A stretch of 64,000 nt of DNA from Apoderus coryli. Taxonomy: Eukaryota > Arthropoda > Insecta > Coleoptera > Attelabidae. The translations under genes were made by a program, and so were the position numbers. The notes under the pieces are model-generated. The model was not told where the DNA came from. It searched no databases and was given only the letters and a program-made list of their open reading frames with translations. Positions 23,151 through 36,300 of the stretch are shown here, piece after piece (the stretch's first letter is position 1; each line of letters starts with the position of its first letter). The stretch spans positions 30,953,715-31,017,714 of the forward strand of contig OU452200.1 of the NCBI GenBank assembly GCA_911728435.2, given 5' to 3'.

Positions 23151-23556
23151 GGAAAAAGTTACGGTTATTTTATTGGATTACAATTGCAGTGTCTCTAACG
23201 GCCACAGTGAAATGGTGTCCCTATTCGGATTTCACACTCCAAAAAACCAATGTGCATCAATTTCTAAGATAATTCGTTGAAAATGTGCATAATATTAAAT
23301 ATTTTCAGTTTTAATTTTTCAACTTTAACACCCTGTATTTCCGAAACGCAGCAATTTTGGATTAAAGTAAGTTATTTTGACCCCAAAAATATGTGGTATA
23401 ATTTTGCACAGACCTTTTAGACACACCCTGTATATTATGACCTGCGTAAAGAAACAGAATTTTAATAATTATTATTATTATTGTATTATGTTCATTATTT
23501 CCAACAAACTAACGTAACGAACTAACTACTTTACTCAAATATTAAAAAAAATATAT

Positions 23557-23623
23557 TGCCAGAGCTGGGATTCTAACCCATAACCTTCCGCATGCGAAGC
23601 GAACGTTCTATCAATGTGTTAAA
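23557..23623 (-). pseudogene. tRNA-Ala(UGC)-like sequence, left arm
   Basis: Minus strand: a D-arm-like GGTAGAACG-type word (diverged), an anticodon loop with TGC, and a B box GGTTAGAATCC with one change from consensus. The 5' acceptor strand does not pair with the 3' end (GCTCTGGCA). It is the mirror of the copy at 25344-25410. Confidence 0.6.
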
Positions 23624-24498
23624 GTACTCAATTACAACATATTATATTCTTGTAATAATATAGATTCCAACTACCTATCTGGTGAAATTTTAAACGCTAT
23701 TTTCTCGAGAATGATGGGGTAAATATCAAAAGTGACCTATCGCTGTAAAGCAGAAAAAAATGCTTTAAAATGATGTATCACTCGACCGCTACTGCTATTT
23801 GAAAATTAGAGGTTGTGTCCAAGGCTTAAGCGATTTCAACCAAAAACTAATGGGTTCATCCTAGGACTATCCCAAACCCATATACCAAAATTAGGCTCAA
23901 TTGGTTAAAGCGTTTGGGCGCTATCGTGATAGAATATATACAGACACACATACATACACACACACAGACAGACTTCCATCTGGAAATGGTCTTAATCGTC
24001 TCAGGTAACTTCAAAATGGTTATATCGTTTTTATCTCAATTTTTTTTAGCGCGTTCACAATACTTTCCCTATGCGGGAAAGTAAAATATAGGAATGAGTT
24101 ACCAAATAGCATCCAAATTATGCAATGTACCCAAAATACACTCCAGGATTCTATCTTACATGATGTGCTGTGAGACATAATAGAATCCCAAAAGGTGAAA
24201 TTCTGTTTGTGGCATTAAAAGTTTCACACAAAATACTCTTTTTTATAGTAAAATATTAAAATTTGAACTAATACTTTATAAAAATAAATCCAGTAAATTT
24301 AATGTCATAATTTTAGTTAGTTAATAGATATTTTAAAATATAACGTTTCCTGGAAATGGTGAGCTCAACATATGACAGTGTTATACATATTATTACATTG
24401 ATACATTCAGGTCTGAAACCTTAATATATTTCTTACTTTTGTCCTGAACCAAGTAACTTCTTACACAATGCAATAATTAAGGTTTTAACTAACCAGCA

Positions 24499-24527
24499 CT
24501 GGATGATGGAGCCGGGTGCTCTGAAAT
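24499..24527 (+). ncRNA. Degenerate hammerhead-like motif
   Basis: CTGGATGATGGAGC, a GGTGCTC-containing arm and TGAAAT follow the same plan as 3442-3468 within similar flanks (upstream CTAACCA, downstream TTTATTTCG and ACTTTTATT). The core has an insertion, so it should be inactive. Confidence 0.3.
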
Positions 24528-25343
24528 ATGGCATTAATCAAAGAATCATTGATAGATATATTAAATTTATTTCGCGGACAACTTTTATTTCCCAGGTATA
24601 AAATTAAATAATCCAAATAATGAAATTTAGAATTTTATTTGTAATGTGTATATTTATATATGTTTGAGTGTCCCATTCTAAAAGTACGGATGTTAATTTT
24701 TATAAATCTTGTATAGATCTCAAGTACTAGGCTAATGATACGGTCAGAAACTGTTGGACTCAAAGGTCGAGTAGTTATTTAAACGTGTTAATTTATGTTA
24801 AAAGCGGTTAAAAGTGGCATATACCTACATTAAATTAGCTTATCAAAGTCCAAAATAATAACACGTAACTGCATTTCGCGATTATTTTTATATCATTAGT
24901 TTCCCGCACATGGAAAGTATTGTGAATGCGCTAAAAAAAAATTGAGATGAAGACGGATATAACCATTTTGAAGTTCCCTGAGACGATTAAGACGATTTCC
25001 AGATGGAAGTCTGTCTGTCTGTGTGTATGTATGTATACGTATGTGTGTCTGTATATGTATTCTACCACGAAGCGCCCAAACGCTTTAACCCATTGAGCTA
25101 AATTTTGGTATATGAGTTTATGGCAGTCCTAGGATGAACCCATTAGTTTTTGGTTGAAATCGCTTAACCCCTGTGATAGGGGTGGTATACTTCATTTTAA
25201 AGCATTTTTTATCTGCTTTACACCGATAGATCACTTTTCGTATTTTCCCCCATAATTCTCGAGAAAATAGCGTTTAAAATTTCGCCAGTTAGGTAGTTGG
25301 AATCTATATTCTTATAAGAATGATATATAAAGTAATTAAGTAC

Positions 25344-25410
25344 TTTAACACATTGGTAGAGCGTTCGCTTTGCATGCGGAAGGTTATGGGTTCGAATCCC
25401 AGCTCTGGCA
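25344..25410 (+). pseudogene. tRNA-Ala(UGC)-like sequence, right arm
   Basis: It reads ATTGGTAGAGCG (D arm), anticodon stem TTCGC/GCGGA around loop TTTGCAT (anticodon TGC, Ala), and a perfect B box GGTTCGAATCC, then CAGCTCTGGCA. The expected 5' acceptor GCCAGAG is absent, so it is a tRNA-derived relic, not a functional gene. Position inside an inverted-repeat arm shows it has been mobilised with the element. It could still serve as a Pol III internal promoter. Confidence 0.65.
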
Positions 25411-25579
25411 ATACTTTTTTGTTCTAATTTTTGAATAATGTAGTTAGTAGTTTGTTTGTTACGTTAGTTTATTGGAATTCTTAAAATTCTGTTTCGTTAC
25501 GCAGGTCATATATTTTTGATTATATTATATCATGTTAAGAATGTTTTGGGGCGACACAACCGATTTTCATTTGGGTAAA

Positions 25580-26510
25580 ATTCAGAGTGAAAGCAAATTT
25601 TAAATGTTCCTATTTGATCTTATCTGTACTAAAATTGTAGTGTAGAGTATTCGTGAAATGAATAGGGTATCTATATTCTGTATGTAGAATTGGACTATAT
25701 TGTTGCTTTTATATGTAACTTCTTTATAGTTAGTCAAAAGACTCGTTTTACCCCTGCACCTCGACGCGCGTGTCGCTAACATTCTTAGAACATAATTTAA
25801 AAAATATTACCAAACAGAAATATAAAAACACTTTAAAGTGGTAGCTACTAATAAATTGGCGATACTTTTTACCCCAAATGAGCACAAAAGGAAATTTTTG
25901 TATATAGCTTTAAAGTAAGCGACACGTCCCAAACTCGGCGCCCCAAGCTCATGGGTGTAACAACGGGGGTTACGGGTTAGAAATTAAGTTGAAATAGTAT
26001 TAATTCTTGTCTCAACAAGTGAAAGTTTAAAAAAGATGAAAAACGTATTTTCCTGGTCCTTAATATTGGCTGAATAACAATAATTAAAATAAACCTAAAA
26101 ACCAATATTATTGAAATACTTTTTTTTTACATTTTTATTGTTGCTGGATGAATTTTTTCCCTCTTTTAAAGTTATTATTGAGTGAAAGAACAATAGCAGC
26201 TTTTTAATTTTAAAATGAAGCAAATTTTCCTTGCACCTTCTAATCTGCCTAGAACTATTTATATAAATTGGTATGATTTTCCCTAGAATCCAAACGATAC
26301 ACTTTGTTTTTTAATTGATATAATCAAAGTTTATATAGTATCAAAACTAGAAAAACGAAAAAGTTACTAAACATATGTAACTTAGCCATGTTATTATTCA
26401 AGTCCTGCATGGAAAACAAACTGATATTATATTGTAAGAACGCTTTAGTTGTTAAAATAAAACATTTCTGCTCGGAGTCTCTTGCAAACTTATTTTTTTA
26501 ATGTTTCCCA
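25580..26510. other. Noncoding stretch, nothing recognised
   Basis: AT-rich sequence between two copies of the AAAATCGGTTGTG family. The 60-codon minus ORF at 25600-25782 has no recognisable features. Confidence 0.4.
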
Positions 26511-26514
26511 TAGG

Positions 26515-26870
26515 AAAAAATCGGTTGTGCCGCCCCAAAACTTTTCCGATATAATATAATCATAAATATATGCGTAACAAAACCTAATTTAATATTTATT
26601 GTTATAATTGTATTTTTTTCAGTATTTCCAATAAACTAACGTAGCAAACTAACTTCTTCATACAAAAATTAGAAAAAAGAATGTTGCCAAAGCTTTAGCG
26701 CGTTTAGGCGCTATCGTGGAGTAATACATACAGACACACACACACAGACAGACTTCCATCTGGAAATGGTCTAAATCGCCTCAGCGAACTTCAAAATGGT
26801 CATATCCATCTTCATCCCATTTTTTTTAGTGCGTTCACAATACTTTCCCTGCGCTGGAAAGTAGAAAATA
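26515..26870. repeat. Deleted copy of the AAAATCGGTTGTG family
   Basis: It starts AAAAATCGGTTGTGCCGCCCC and ends GCGTTCACAATACTTTCCC, the two ends of one arm of the 20326-25570 element. The tRNA-like segment and most of the middle are deleted (a jump near 26690). It is effectively a solo arm. Confidence 0.85.
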
Positions 26871-26899
26871 AGGAGAGTTATCTGGGTATTTAGGAGTCC

Positions 26900-27245
26900 A
26901 TCCTTTTGGTCCATTTATTCCTATACATCTATACCATACGTATCGTTTAAAATATGTTAGCCTATTATTCTTGACTTATGAGGTGGAGTCCCATCATGTT
27001 GGAACCACATATTTAAGCGTAGCTGCAAAGGTAAATTTTTGGTGAAGCGCATGTTCTTATTACAATCCAATATAGTTTCGAATACGGGAGCAATTAAGTA
27101 AATGATTTCCAATTATTCCCCATCACATATTTACGTCAAAATGACGTTGATTCTCGATTTTATTGACGGAATGGGGATTTTGGGTAGCCTACAATTGTTC
27201 GGCTTCCCATTACTAGCAAAACGACTTTCGTCATTTCAAAGTCCA
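26900..27245 (-). pseudogene. Mariner-like (DUF4817-class) transposase DDE relic
   Basis: Minus strand pieces: NPHSVNKIENQRHFDVN, then MWFQHDGTPPHKSRIIG (second catalytic Asp region) and GPKGWTP.YPDNSPY (third region). These correspond to the insect transposase group whose N-terminus is the DUF4817 HTH. Stops and shifts are present and no N-terminus is found. It is related in type to the ORF in the 11988-13950 foldback but not contiguous with it. Confidence 0.7.
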
Positions 27246-27249
27246 TAGA

Positions 27250-30200
27250 ATATGCTCATATAGTCTATGGTCTCATTTTTTCCAAATCCAACTATCATTT
27301 GTACTACAAATTTAAGATAGATTGTGTAATATAATATACTCTTGGCACGTGGCACCCACCACTTTTTCTTCCTAAATTCATAGCTAGAAACGCATGTCTT
27401 ATAAAGTTCCTTGTATTTGCTTCAAAATACTGTAAAATAGCTAACAAACCATTTTTTGAACTACACTTTTCTTGAGAAAAATGCGTTTTCGTTTTCCCGC
27501 AAAATCGAGCGAATATTTTCCCATCTGGAGTTTGCAATCTGGATATGTTTCCCTACATACAAACAGGGAGCTGTTCTACCATTTTTACCTGCTTTACCAT
27601 ATATTGTTTTAACTTTAAACTTGGGGGTGTTTTTCTAAATCCGAAAATTGTGCAGAAATATAAAATAAATTGATTGTAGTTACTTAGAATTGCTATTGAA
27701 TCATAGTTCATTTGATTGGTAGATTATCTACAGATAATTTGCGTGACAGCCGTAGATTCTATGATACGTATTAGATTTTATTCCTTATCATAACTACTTT
27801 TTTAATATAACATAAAAATTGTGTTAAAGTTGACAAAATAATAATTGATTGGATTAATCAATGAGCTTTCTTTAATACACGATAGTGTTATTTGTCACAG
27901 TCTAAATCAAGACTACGTGAAATCATCATAGCCTGTCTTAATTTTAAATTCAGATAATCCGAGGCAAAATTTTGATAATTAAAATATATCAAAATATTTT
28001 ATCTCTAAAATAACAACCTGTATACCACATTTTTTTACAACGAAAAGTGCAAAATATTCAAGATATGTTTCTACGCAAAAGCTTTCACTATTAATATTTT
28101 AGGTTTTAATAATTGGGGTTTTGATAAAATTTAATCACTTTTTTTTATTATATTAAGGAAAATTAAACATATTTAAAGATAATTTGAGACCACTTATGCA
28201 TAGAACTAGAATACATATAATACATGATTGATGGTTTTAACTTTTGCGAAGAGTCTTAAATTTGCCCACATGCTAATCTACTAACTCAATTCCTTTGCAT
28301 GTTATTAGTAAGTTGGTTTATAAATATGATAACTAGACTGCACCGTCGAAAGAAGAAAATTTTTAACGGTGTAAACTATGTTAAATCTACCAAGGATATG
28401 GAACTCCCTGTATATTATTAATTTTTCTGTTTCTGCATAGTATTCAAATAATATTGATATGAATAAATCAATCAACTGTCTGGTATCTGCACAATTGAAG
28501 AGACGAATTGGAGGGGAAACAGAAACGAAAGAGCACATCTTTCCAAGGGAAATGGGGAATTTTCCGAATGTATCGGAACTTTTAGTTTCTTAAAGAAAAC
28601 GAATTGGATTAAAGTCCTTGGAAACCGCAAGGGTACCGTATCTTTCCTTTTTTCGAACTTCTTGTTCTCATAATTATGCAAAGGGCCATATAATGGTGTT
28701 AAATAACACACAACAATAGTCTTCTGAGAAAAGTCAAACCTCTGTGTTTTGCGACTGACAAAAGTCTACTTTCTCGCTTTTCACGGATGACAAAAGTGAA
28801 AATGGGCAGCTGTTCTTGCACAAAGTTCTGAGCTAGAACAGACGACTTTGACGGGTCTTGCGACCTTTACATTGTCTAAGAGCCCCTGTGAGATACTCAA
28901 AAGTGCTTTCACTAAACGACGAATTTTGGTCAGTCTTCTTATAGCAATTTTTATGCAACTATTAAATTAATTAATTATTTCAAAATTTAATAAATTTTAA
29001 GTGAATGATGTTCATGAAAAATGTTTTATTAAAATATACTACCGCAATTTCTAATAAATTACTTTGATTATTATATTTTTCAGAATCACCTGGTATACAT
29101 TTTTCTACTCTACACACCTACCTACATATTATTTATATTTTTTCAAAATTCTAATGTATTTCTGTATATGTTTCCCCATCAAATTTGTATTTGATTTTCA
29201 TTAATATCTTCTTGAAAGGATGAGCCTACTCAAGGACAATTTAATAGGTACCGTATACTGTCCAGATTTTTTGGAAGCGGTCATTATTCGTTCTGGTGTT
29301 CTGCAAAGCAGGTTCTGTATCTAGCCGAGTTTGTTGTTGAATTTCAGAATATATTGCATTTGAATTCAATAAATTTTTCTTTCAATTACTATTTTCGTGA
29401 AGTTTGTGTTAATAATAATATCCAGCAATTTCAATCGTAAGTCCTATTTTGTCTTTCTTTTTTTATTGCATATCCTGAGCCCAGCTGATCAAGATCGATC
29501 CCTGTACAAGGTCAATTGAAAATTCAAAAAATAATTATAAAATCCACATCCTATCCCATACCAGGTTGATTCAAAAATTACCACATTCAACATAAGATGA
29601 GAACAGGTTTTATTTGATTCTGTTTTTTTGTTATTTAACTTTTTGCGATATTTCAAATTAATTCAACTCATTAAGGAAAGATAAGAAAAGAAAATAATAA
29701 TACCTACATCAAAGTAACATAAGAAAATATAAGGGAAAATCTGTATTTAATTAGATGTTTGATAAAATATTGAAAATGTAAAAGAAATTCATGAAGTCAG
29801 CAGTACAGTAGTACCTATATGTATACTTAAATAACATACTAATTCAAAGAAATATATATGGAGAATTAATTACTATAAGAAAACATAATAATTACGTACT
29901 ATGCGGAAATTTGTTTTTTTATTCTATCTAATTTAATTTTTCTATAATATAAAATTGCTACTAAAATTTTGATTAAATTAAATCCTCCCTTTATTATTAT
30001 TAAACAATTTATTTTACCCAACAAATAAAGTGGCGTCTGATATTTAACATAATATATTTAATTCATATCTGACTTTTACTTATCAATCGGATCGACTAGT
30101 ATAATAATTTAAAACCTACGAACTTATGCCTACCAGCGAACAGCTACCGTAAGGTCTGTGTGAAACTTCAATTTTTTTTTTTAAATATATCAATATCTAA

Positions 30201-33200
30201 TTTAATTAAAATTACGTCACAATGTTCAATCCGGAACCAATGCATTTCTTAAAAATTGCAAATACTGTTTACCTGTTAAAGTGACAGGGTATTGCGTGCG
30301 AGTTTCAATGTTTGTTTGTTCACCACACCATTTAGACAGAATCTTAACTCGCCGGAAAAAAAATATTTTGCGAATCAATATTTGTCCTATTCATTAAAAT
30401 TTATCAAAATTCAATTCGACGACCTTGGTCATCTTCGTTTAGTTCATGAATTAACTTTACTTTATACGGATGATATTTTTTTTTGTATCCTTCAATATTG
30501 TTATGTAGTGCTATTTCTTGAGTCGATGTATAAGGATTGTCTTAAACGGACAAAAAGACTTAATGCCTACCCTAGGAAGATCTCGTACGTAGATTGAGAA
30601 ATCCTAGTGTGAGCATAACTATTATTAAATATCTAGTAAACCTCATTTTGTGTTGTATTTCGATCACCACATCATATATAGTTTATCCAACCTTAATCTA
30701 AAACATATAAAATTAACGATTCAACCGGGGCTATCTGTTCCCATGCCTCTTTACATTAGGAATGAGCATCGAATGCAGCAGCAGCGTTCTTTTGATACAT
30801 TTCTTCTATATAAGACGTATAATAAATCATGCCTCCCAAAGGACACCGACAGTAATAAAAATAATAAAGTGACTGACAAAAGTATTGGGTTAATTATGAA
30901 TCGAAAATAAATATAATATGAATGGAACAAATAATTTTTGGCAACGTGTTAATTTCTCAGATTAATCTAAATATGATCGGATGGACATCATATGGTATGG
31001 CGAAGACTTCATGTGGAATTTACGAAGAAAATTTGTGTCCGACAGTAAAACACGGTGGCAGAATATTGTAACCATGATCTGTTCAATAGTTTTTCTTAAA
31101 TTAATAAAATGAAAGAAGATCTATCAAATTACATAATCATTTTTAATAATACCTCAAGTGGATAGTGGATGAAACTTTCTGCAGTCACTGTATCAGACAC
31201 CGCCGGTATTAGGTTGCGTTTTTTTATAAGCAGTATACCAGTGACATGAGGGGAACTTTGTTTTCGTTTTGAGCGGGACTTATTTTGTGACAAGTGTAAG
31301 TATATAATATTTTTTTTTAAATATTTTTAAAATGGCAAAACTGTTATACATTTAACATTAATTGTTAATCCATAAAGGATTTTTAAAATATCGTAGGGCA
31401 TGTATTGTTATGAAAAGTTACAAGGGTGTGCCTATGGACGGCGGCGATCGGTATTGACTTTACAAAGGGATATAGAGTTGTGGTTTTTTATGTCATTTCA
31501 AACTAATATTGGAACGACTTATAATAATGAATATTTCAAATCGCCGAGTTTAGCTTAAATGATTAATAATGTTTCGTCAATTTTACCTTTTACGACAGAC
31601 AAGGAAATCGCTGTTCTATAATTTTATTATCACGTTAAAAATGAAGTTAGTTGCAACAATTGGGTAAAAACCAAGGAAACTTTAACAATTAAGTATTAAA
31701 GATTTTTTTATGAGGAGCTTTGTGATATTCAACCGTAAATATCTCGATGACCGTTGAGTTTAGGTACATATTTCTCATGTGTGTGTTTTGTTGTTATGTG
31801 TTTCTATTTATGTTTTGTACTTAACATAATACTGAAATAAATGATATTATTAGGACATCGAACTATGGTTGATCTATGATTTCTTTACATATTTTTCTGT
31901 AGTCAGATGCCTGTGAGTATCTTTTAAACCTGTTGTATTTGAAGAGTTGCTTTACAACGTGTCACCAGAACATTTTTTAGTAATTTTTAAAGGACAAATT
32001 ACGAGTAAAATGCATGGATCGATCGAATGTATATAGAGAAGTTATAAGGATTTTCAGCATAACGTTGACATATTTGATTATTCCCTAAATAATTTTAAGT
32101 CCAAGGTTACATTAAGTTTTTATATTGTAAATCCGGGTGTTAATGTCGGTGCAGTATTTTTCAGGTGCTTTTGTATCAGTAACTTACCTAAATAATTTTA
32201 AAAAATCTTTAAAACCAAGAAACTTTTGTTAAAAGGTTTTTTTTGGCTAAAGTCAGTAGTTTCTGAGAAAAGGTAATAAAATGCCCACCTCGTACATAAC
32301 GTTATAGGTAGTTATGTGCAGTTGGAGCGATCAATAGTTATTAAATCCGTGTTTAAATAAGTAATATTGGAAGAAAAAATAGTTCAATAAAAACCAATTA
32401 CTTAATAAGTATAGGCAATTTAATTTGGCAAAGCTAAACAAGAATTTACACGGTATAAGAGTTCAATAAATAACTGAATACTTACCTACCAGCATCGATT
32501 TTACAAAACCAAAACACTGAAAGTACTTATTGCTAACACAACGTATATATTTTACTTCGGCAAAGTCTTACTGGAAATTTATTTTAACACCATTTCAAAT
32601 TCTTGATGATAATTCTCAATTTCAAGTAGATTTTCTCAAAATTAAAAATTCGGTAAGGTACACAATGAAATGTCATCAAATCCCTGATAATATTTAACAC
32701 CAAATGGGCATGTACTAAACTAATTCCTTTTAGGATGATAACAGAGTAATCATAATCACATTAAAAACAAGATAGAATTTTTACAGTTTAACTTGTAAGG
32801 AGCTATATTTTATTATAAAGTAAGATACTTATTTACCAATAAAGGAAAAAATTACTAAAAAAACTACAGATAGCTACAATTCTGAAAAGGCTCATCCAAT
32901 ATACAAGGATCAATAGGTAATTTTATAACATTTATACCTAGGAGTAGTCAGCAACTGCTTTAGTAGGAACTTGTGGCTGTAGCACTTCCTATTTGTTGAT
33001 AAAGGTAGGTAAGTACCTAATAATAATTTCTCCTGTTCACAACCAATGTCAAAATATTCGTACTTGTATAAAACACATAGGTAGGTGCCTAACTTTTAAA
33101 AACACTCACTCATATAAATTAAAACAATAGATACTATTATTTATTTTTATTTACAACTTCTACAATCAAGAACTGTTAGGTTAGGTTAAGAATTACCGCA

Positions 33201-33356
33201 TAACACACGCAAGTGAGAATCACATAATCACGAGCACCAGCAACCAGAAGTTACGGAGATCGCAGTCATGAGTCAATTCCAAGCGAATAACCACATACAG
33301 TTTATAATACCACAAATAAAACAGATGATTTATCTAGGTGTTATTGGCTTATACCG
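27250..33356. other. About 6 kb with no recognised gene or repeat
   Basis: AT-rich DNA. ORFs of 60-101 codons occur (for example 30292-30597 plus, 30650-30910 plus, 28472-28711 minus), but none shows a motif, signal or splice context that I can support. A TTAGGTTAGGTT word near 33178 is too short to call a telomeric repeat. I see nothing else definite. Confidence 0.5.
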
Positions 33357-33385
33357 TAAGGTAAATGTCCTAATCATAGACACTG

Positions 33386-36300
33386 ACCCAATTATCGACA
33401 TTTGTGCACTATAAATCTCAGAAATAAGAATTTCATGCTTGCTACATCTATTGTCATATTTTAAAAATAAATTAGTAGGTGTATCTTATGTTATGCAAAA
33501 AGATCTGGCTGGTAATACAGGAAACGTTTATTTTAAAAATATTTCAATTCGGCCATTTTGCAGTCACATGTGTTTGATGCAGAACCTTACGAAAAGTGCT
33601 AAGAAACATGTAAGTTCATTATGATTGTTTAAATTCGAATTAATTAAGTTACATCTTTTTGAGACATGTGTAGACATATGCAGAGTCTAAAATTTATATT
33701 GTTTGGCAATAATTTGTTTTTAAATCAGTAAAAGTTTAAAAATTTGGGCTGACGATAACTGGTACACGCATTTTTTGATTTTGTCCCATTTATGGACATG
33801 CGTGTCGATAAATGGTACAATATAACTTTTTCTTTCCCTCTTAATTTTTCAGTGCTTATTAAACTTACTCCCATCGTGCCTGAATAATTTAAATCATGTT
33901 ATATTACATTCTGTTCGTACCAATTATCGACACCTAATTTTGTATATAGTATAAAAGTTAGAGTATATGTATTTTGTGTGTCGATATCTGCTACAAAGGG
34001 TGTCATTAACTGGTACATACTTTTTTTCTGCAGAAAATACCATGAACAAAGCCAAAAGATTTCAATATTCGGCGGAAGCTATGGAACAAGCAGTCAATGC
34101 TGTTAAAAATGGAATGCCGACTGCTCAAGCTAGTAAAGTTTTTAAAGTTCCAAGAACAACAATAATAGGAAAAGTGAAAGGAAAAGTGCCGGTGGAAAGG
34201 AAAATTGGTCCTGATACAACTCTAACCAGTGCTGAAGAGAGCTTATTGGTAAAATGGATGTTTCACATTGCTAGATGTGGATTTCCTGCGACTAAATTGC
34301 AGCTAATAGACAGTGTACAATTATTATTGAAAAAGCTAAATCGAGCAAATAATTTCACAAACGGAAGGCCAGGACGCCACTGGTACGAAAGTTTCATGAA
34401 GAGACATCCGGAACTTTCCCAAAGAGTGTCTCAAAATCTAACTAATGCTCGAGCTTCTATAACTGAAATCAGAATCCGCCGTTGGTTTGAAGAAGTGAAG
34501 CAATATTTATGTGACACAGGAAATTTCCATATAACCACTCAACCCTCTCGGATATACAACTGTGACGAAACGGCTTTCTTTTTAAGCCCTAAGAACGATA
34601 AAGTTTTAGTTAAGAAGGGGGAAAAGGCGGTTTATTCTTTCATAAACAACGATGAAAAGGAATGCCTAACGACACTGGTCATCTGTAGCGCCTCAGGAGA
34701 CATTCCTCCACCTATGGTCGTGTATAGCTACAAAAGGGTACCAAAAGCTGTGGTTGACAAAATTCCGTCACAATGGGGTGTAGGACGGTCTGAGAACGGA
34801 TGGATGACAGGTGAAACCTTTTTTGAATATGTGGCCAATGTTTTTCATCCGTGGTTGGTTGTTAATAATGTAGAACTACCTGTCATCCTTTTTGTCGATG
34901 GACATACATCCCATTTAACAATGGCAGTTAGTGAATTTTGCAGCAAGAACGGGATAGTATTAATCTCATTTATAGCCAATGCCACCCATATTTTACAGCC
35001 ACTTGATGTGGCTGTTTTCCGGCCACTTAAAATGGAGTGGAAAAAGTCCATTCATCACTGGCGAATGAAAAATAATGGTAAAAAATTATCTAGAGACGAT
35101 TTTGCTCCTATTTTGAAAATAACATTAGATAAAATGAAAAACTTTCCGAATTTAATAAAAAATGGGTTTAGAACTTGTGGTTTAGTTCCGTTTACGCCTG
35201 AAAATATTAATTTTGAAAAATATTTTAAAAACTCACCAAAAGCTTGCAACATAGATGCGGAAATACCTGATCAAAAGATTTTTTTAGATTTTTTAGAAAA
35301 AAGAATTTCTGAAAAATTAGACGTCTTTAAAACTTCTGGAGAAATTTGGAAAGGTGCAACTGAAGATACAAACTTGTATTATTTATGGCGTTCTTTAAAT
35401 AAAAAACAATCAAACATAATATCAATCACTCCCGATGATTGTTCATTGACAGAATATCAAGATGAACAAACCATTTTTGATACAAACCCAAACTTGACAA
35501 CAGATATGGAGGTAGATGGAAACATTGTAGGTGATGAAATCGATATAACAGGTTTACTAGACTTTGACAGTGTACATTTGCCATTAGTAATAAATGTGCC
35601 ATCAACAAATGATAATGCGTGTGAAATGTTGAAAGAGGTAGAAAGCAAAAGCTGTAGTGTAAATAGTAACGAAGAAACTGACAATTCAGCAAATAATAGG
35701 GAGAGAAATGATACAGACCTACTAGACGTTCAAAATTTGCAACTACCCCTAGACCCAAATGTGCCAAAAGAATTTAGTAACGACTCAACAATAATCAAAG
35801 AGGCAGTACGCGGTAATATTAAAGCAAATCCTTTAATAAGTAACATAGAAAAAACTGAATTAATTGTAAGTGATGTGCAAAATGGAGAAACAACTGATCA
35901 ACTTTCTAAAGGAAATGCAAATGAACTTCATCAAACTTTAACAAATGAAAAAATTGATTTACCTGTAAGTGACAATAAAAAAAGTGAAAATATAAATGGT
36001 GATAAGTCTTTAAATGTGGAAGAAAATATACCATCACCATTTAAAAAAACCCTATTTTGGCCCACACCGAAATCAGAAACTCCCAGAAGAAAAATTTGTG
36101 AAAAAGTTCCTGCTGTGGCGTCTTCTATACAGTGGCAGGAATATTTTAAACGAAAAGAAGCGAAAAAAGCAATGGAAATACAAAAGAAAGAACAAAATCA
36201 GCAAAAACGGAAGCAGAGACAAGCTAAGAAGGAAGAATTACAAAACAAAAAAACTAAAAAAGTCGTCAACAGAAATAAAATACTCAAAGAAAAAAATGAT

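Larger units (their letters stand above)
20396..23430. mobile_element. Foldback element nested in the long-TIR element
   Basis: Ends TACAGAGTGTCTCTAAAAGG (left) and, inverted, TACAGGGTGTGTCTAAAAGG (right) continue as inverted arms of about 320 bp (20396-20720 and 23110-23430). It interrupts the ATATATGACCTGCG word seen intact near 14245. Inside are a putative first exon (21276-21330) and a secondary hairpin (22540-23150). No transposase is seen. The family resembles the ACAGGGTG-ended foldback at 11988. Confidence 0.8.
20326..25570. mobile_element. Long-TIR element (AAAATCGGTTGTG family), split by a foldback
   Basis: The left arm is 20331-20396 plus 23430-24095. The right arm is 24898-25568 inverted. 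Both begin AAAATCGGTTGTG and end GGGAAAGTA; they share GACCTGCGTAA, a tRNA-Ala-like segment, a GCGCCCAAACGCTTTAACC-like word and a CA-rich microsatellite. The unpaired centre (about 24096-24897) carries a degenerate hammerhead-like motif. No transposase is visible. Without the inserted foldback it would be about 2.2 kb with TIRs of roughly 700 bp. Confidence 0.8.

Noticed and set aside
25344..25410. Functional tRNA-Ala gene
   Set aside because: The 5' acceptor strand does not pair with the 3' end, and it lies in a transposon arm.
30292..30910. Two adjacent ORFs (101 and 86 codons) as a gene
   Set aside because: No motif, no splice or codon-use support in AT-rich DNA; likely chance.
33178..33190. 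Telomere-like TTAGGTTAGG
   Set aside because: Only two partial units, no array.
35426..35767. Minus ORFs of 113 and 75 codons
   Set aside because: Antisense shadows of the pogo transposase.
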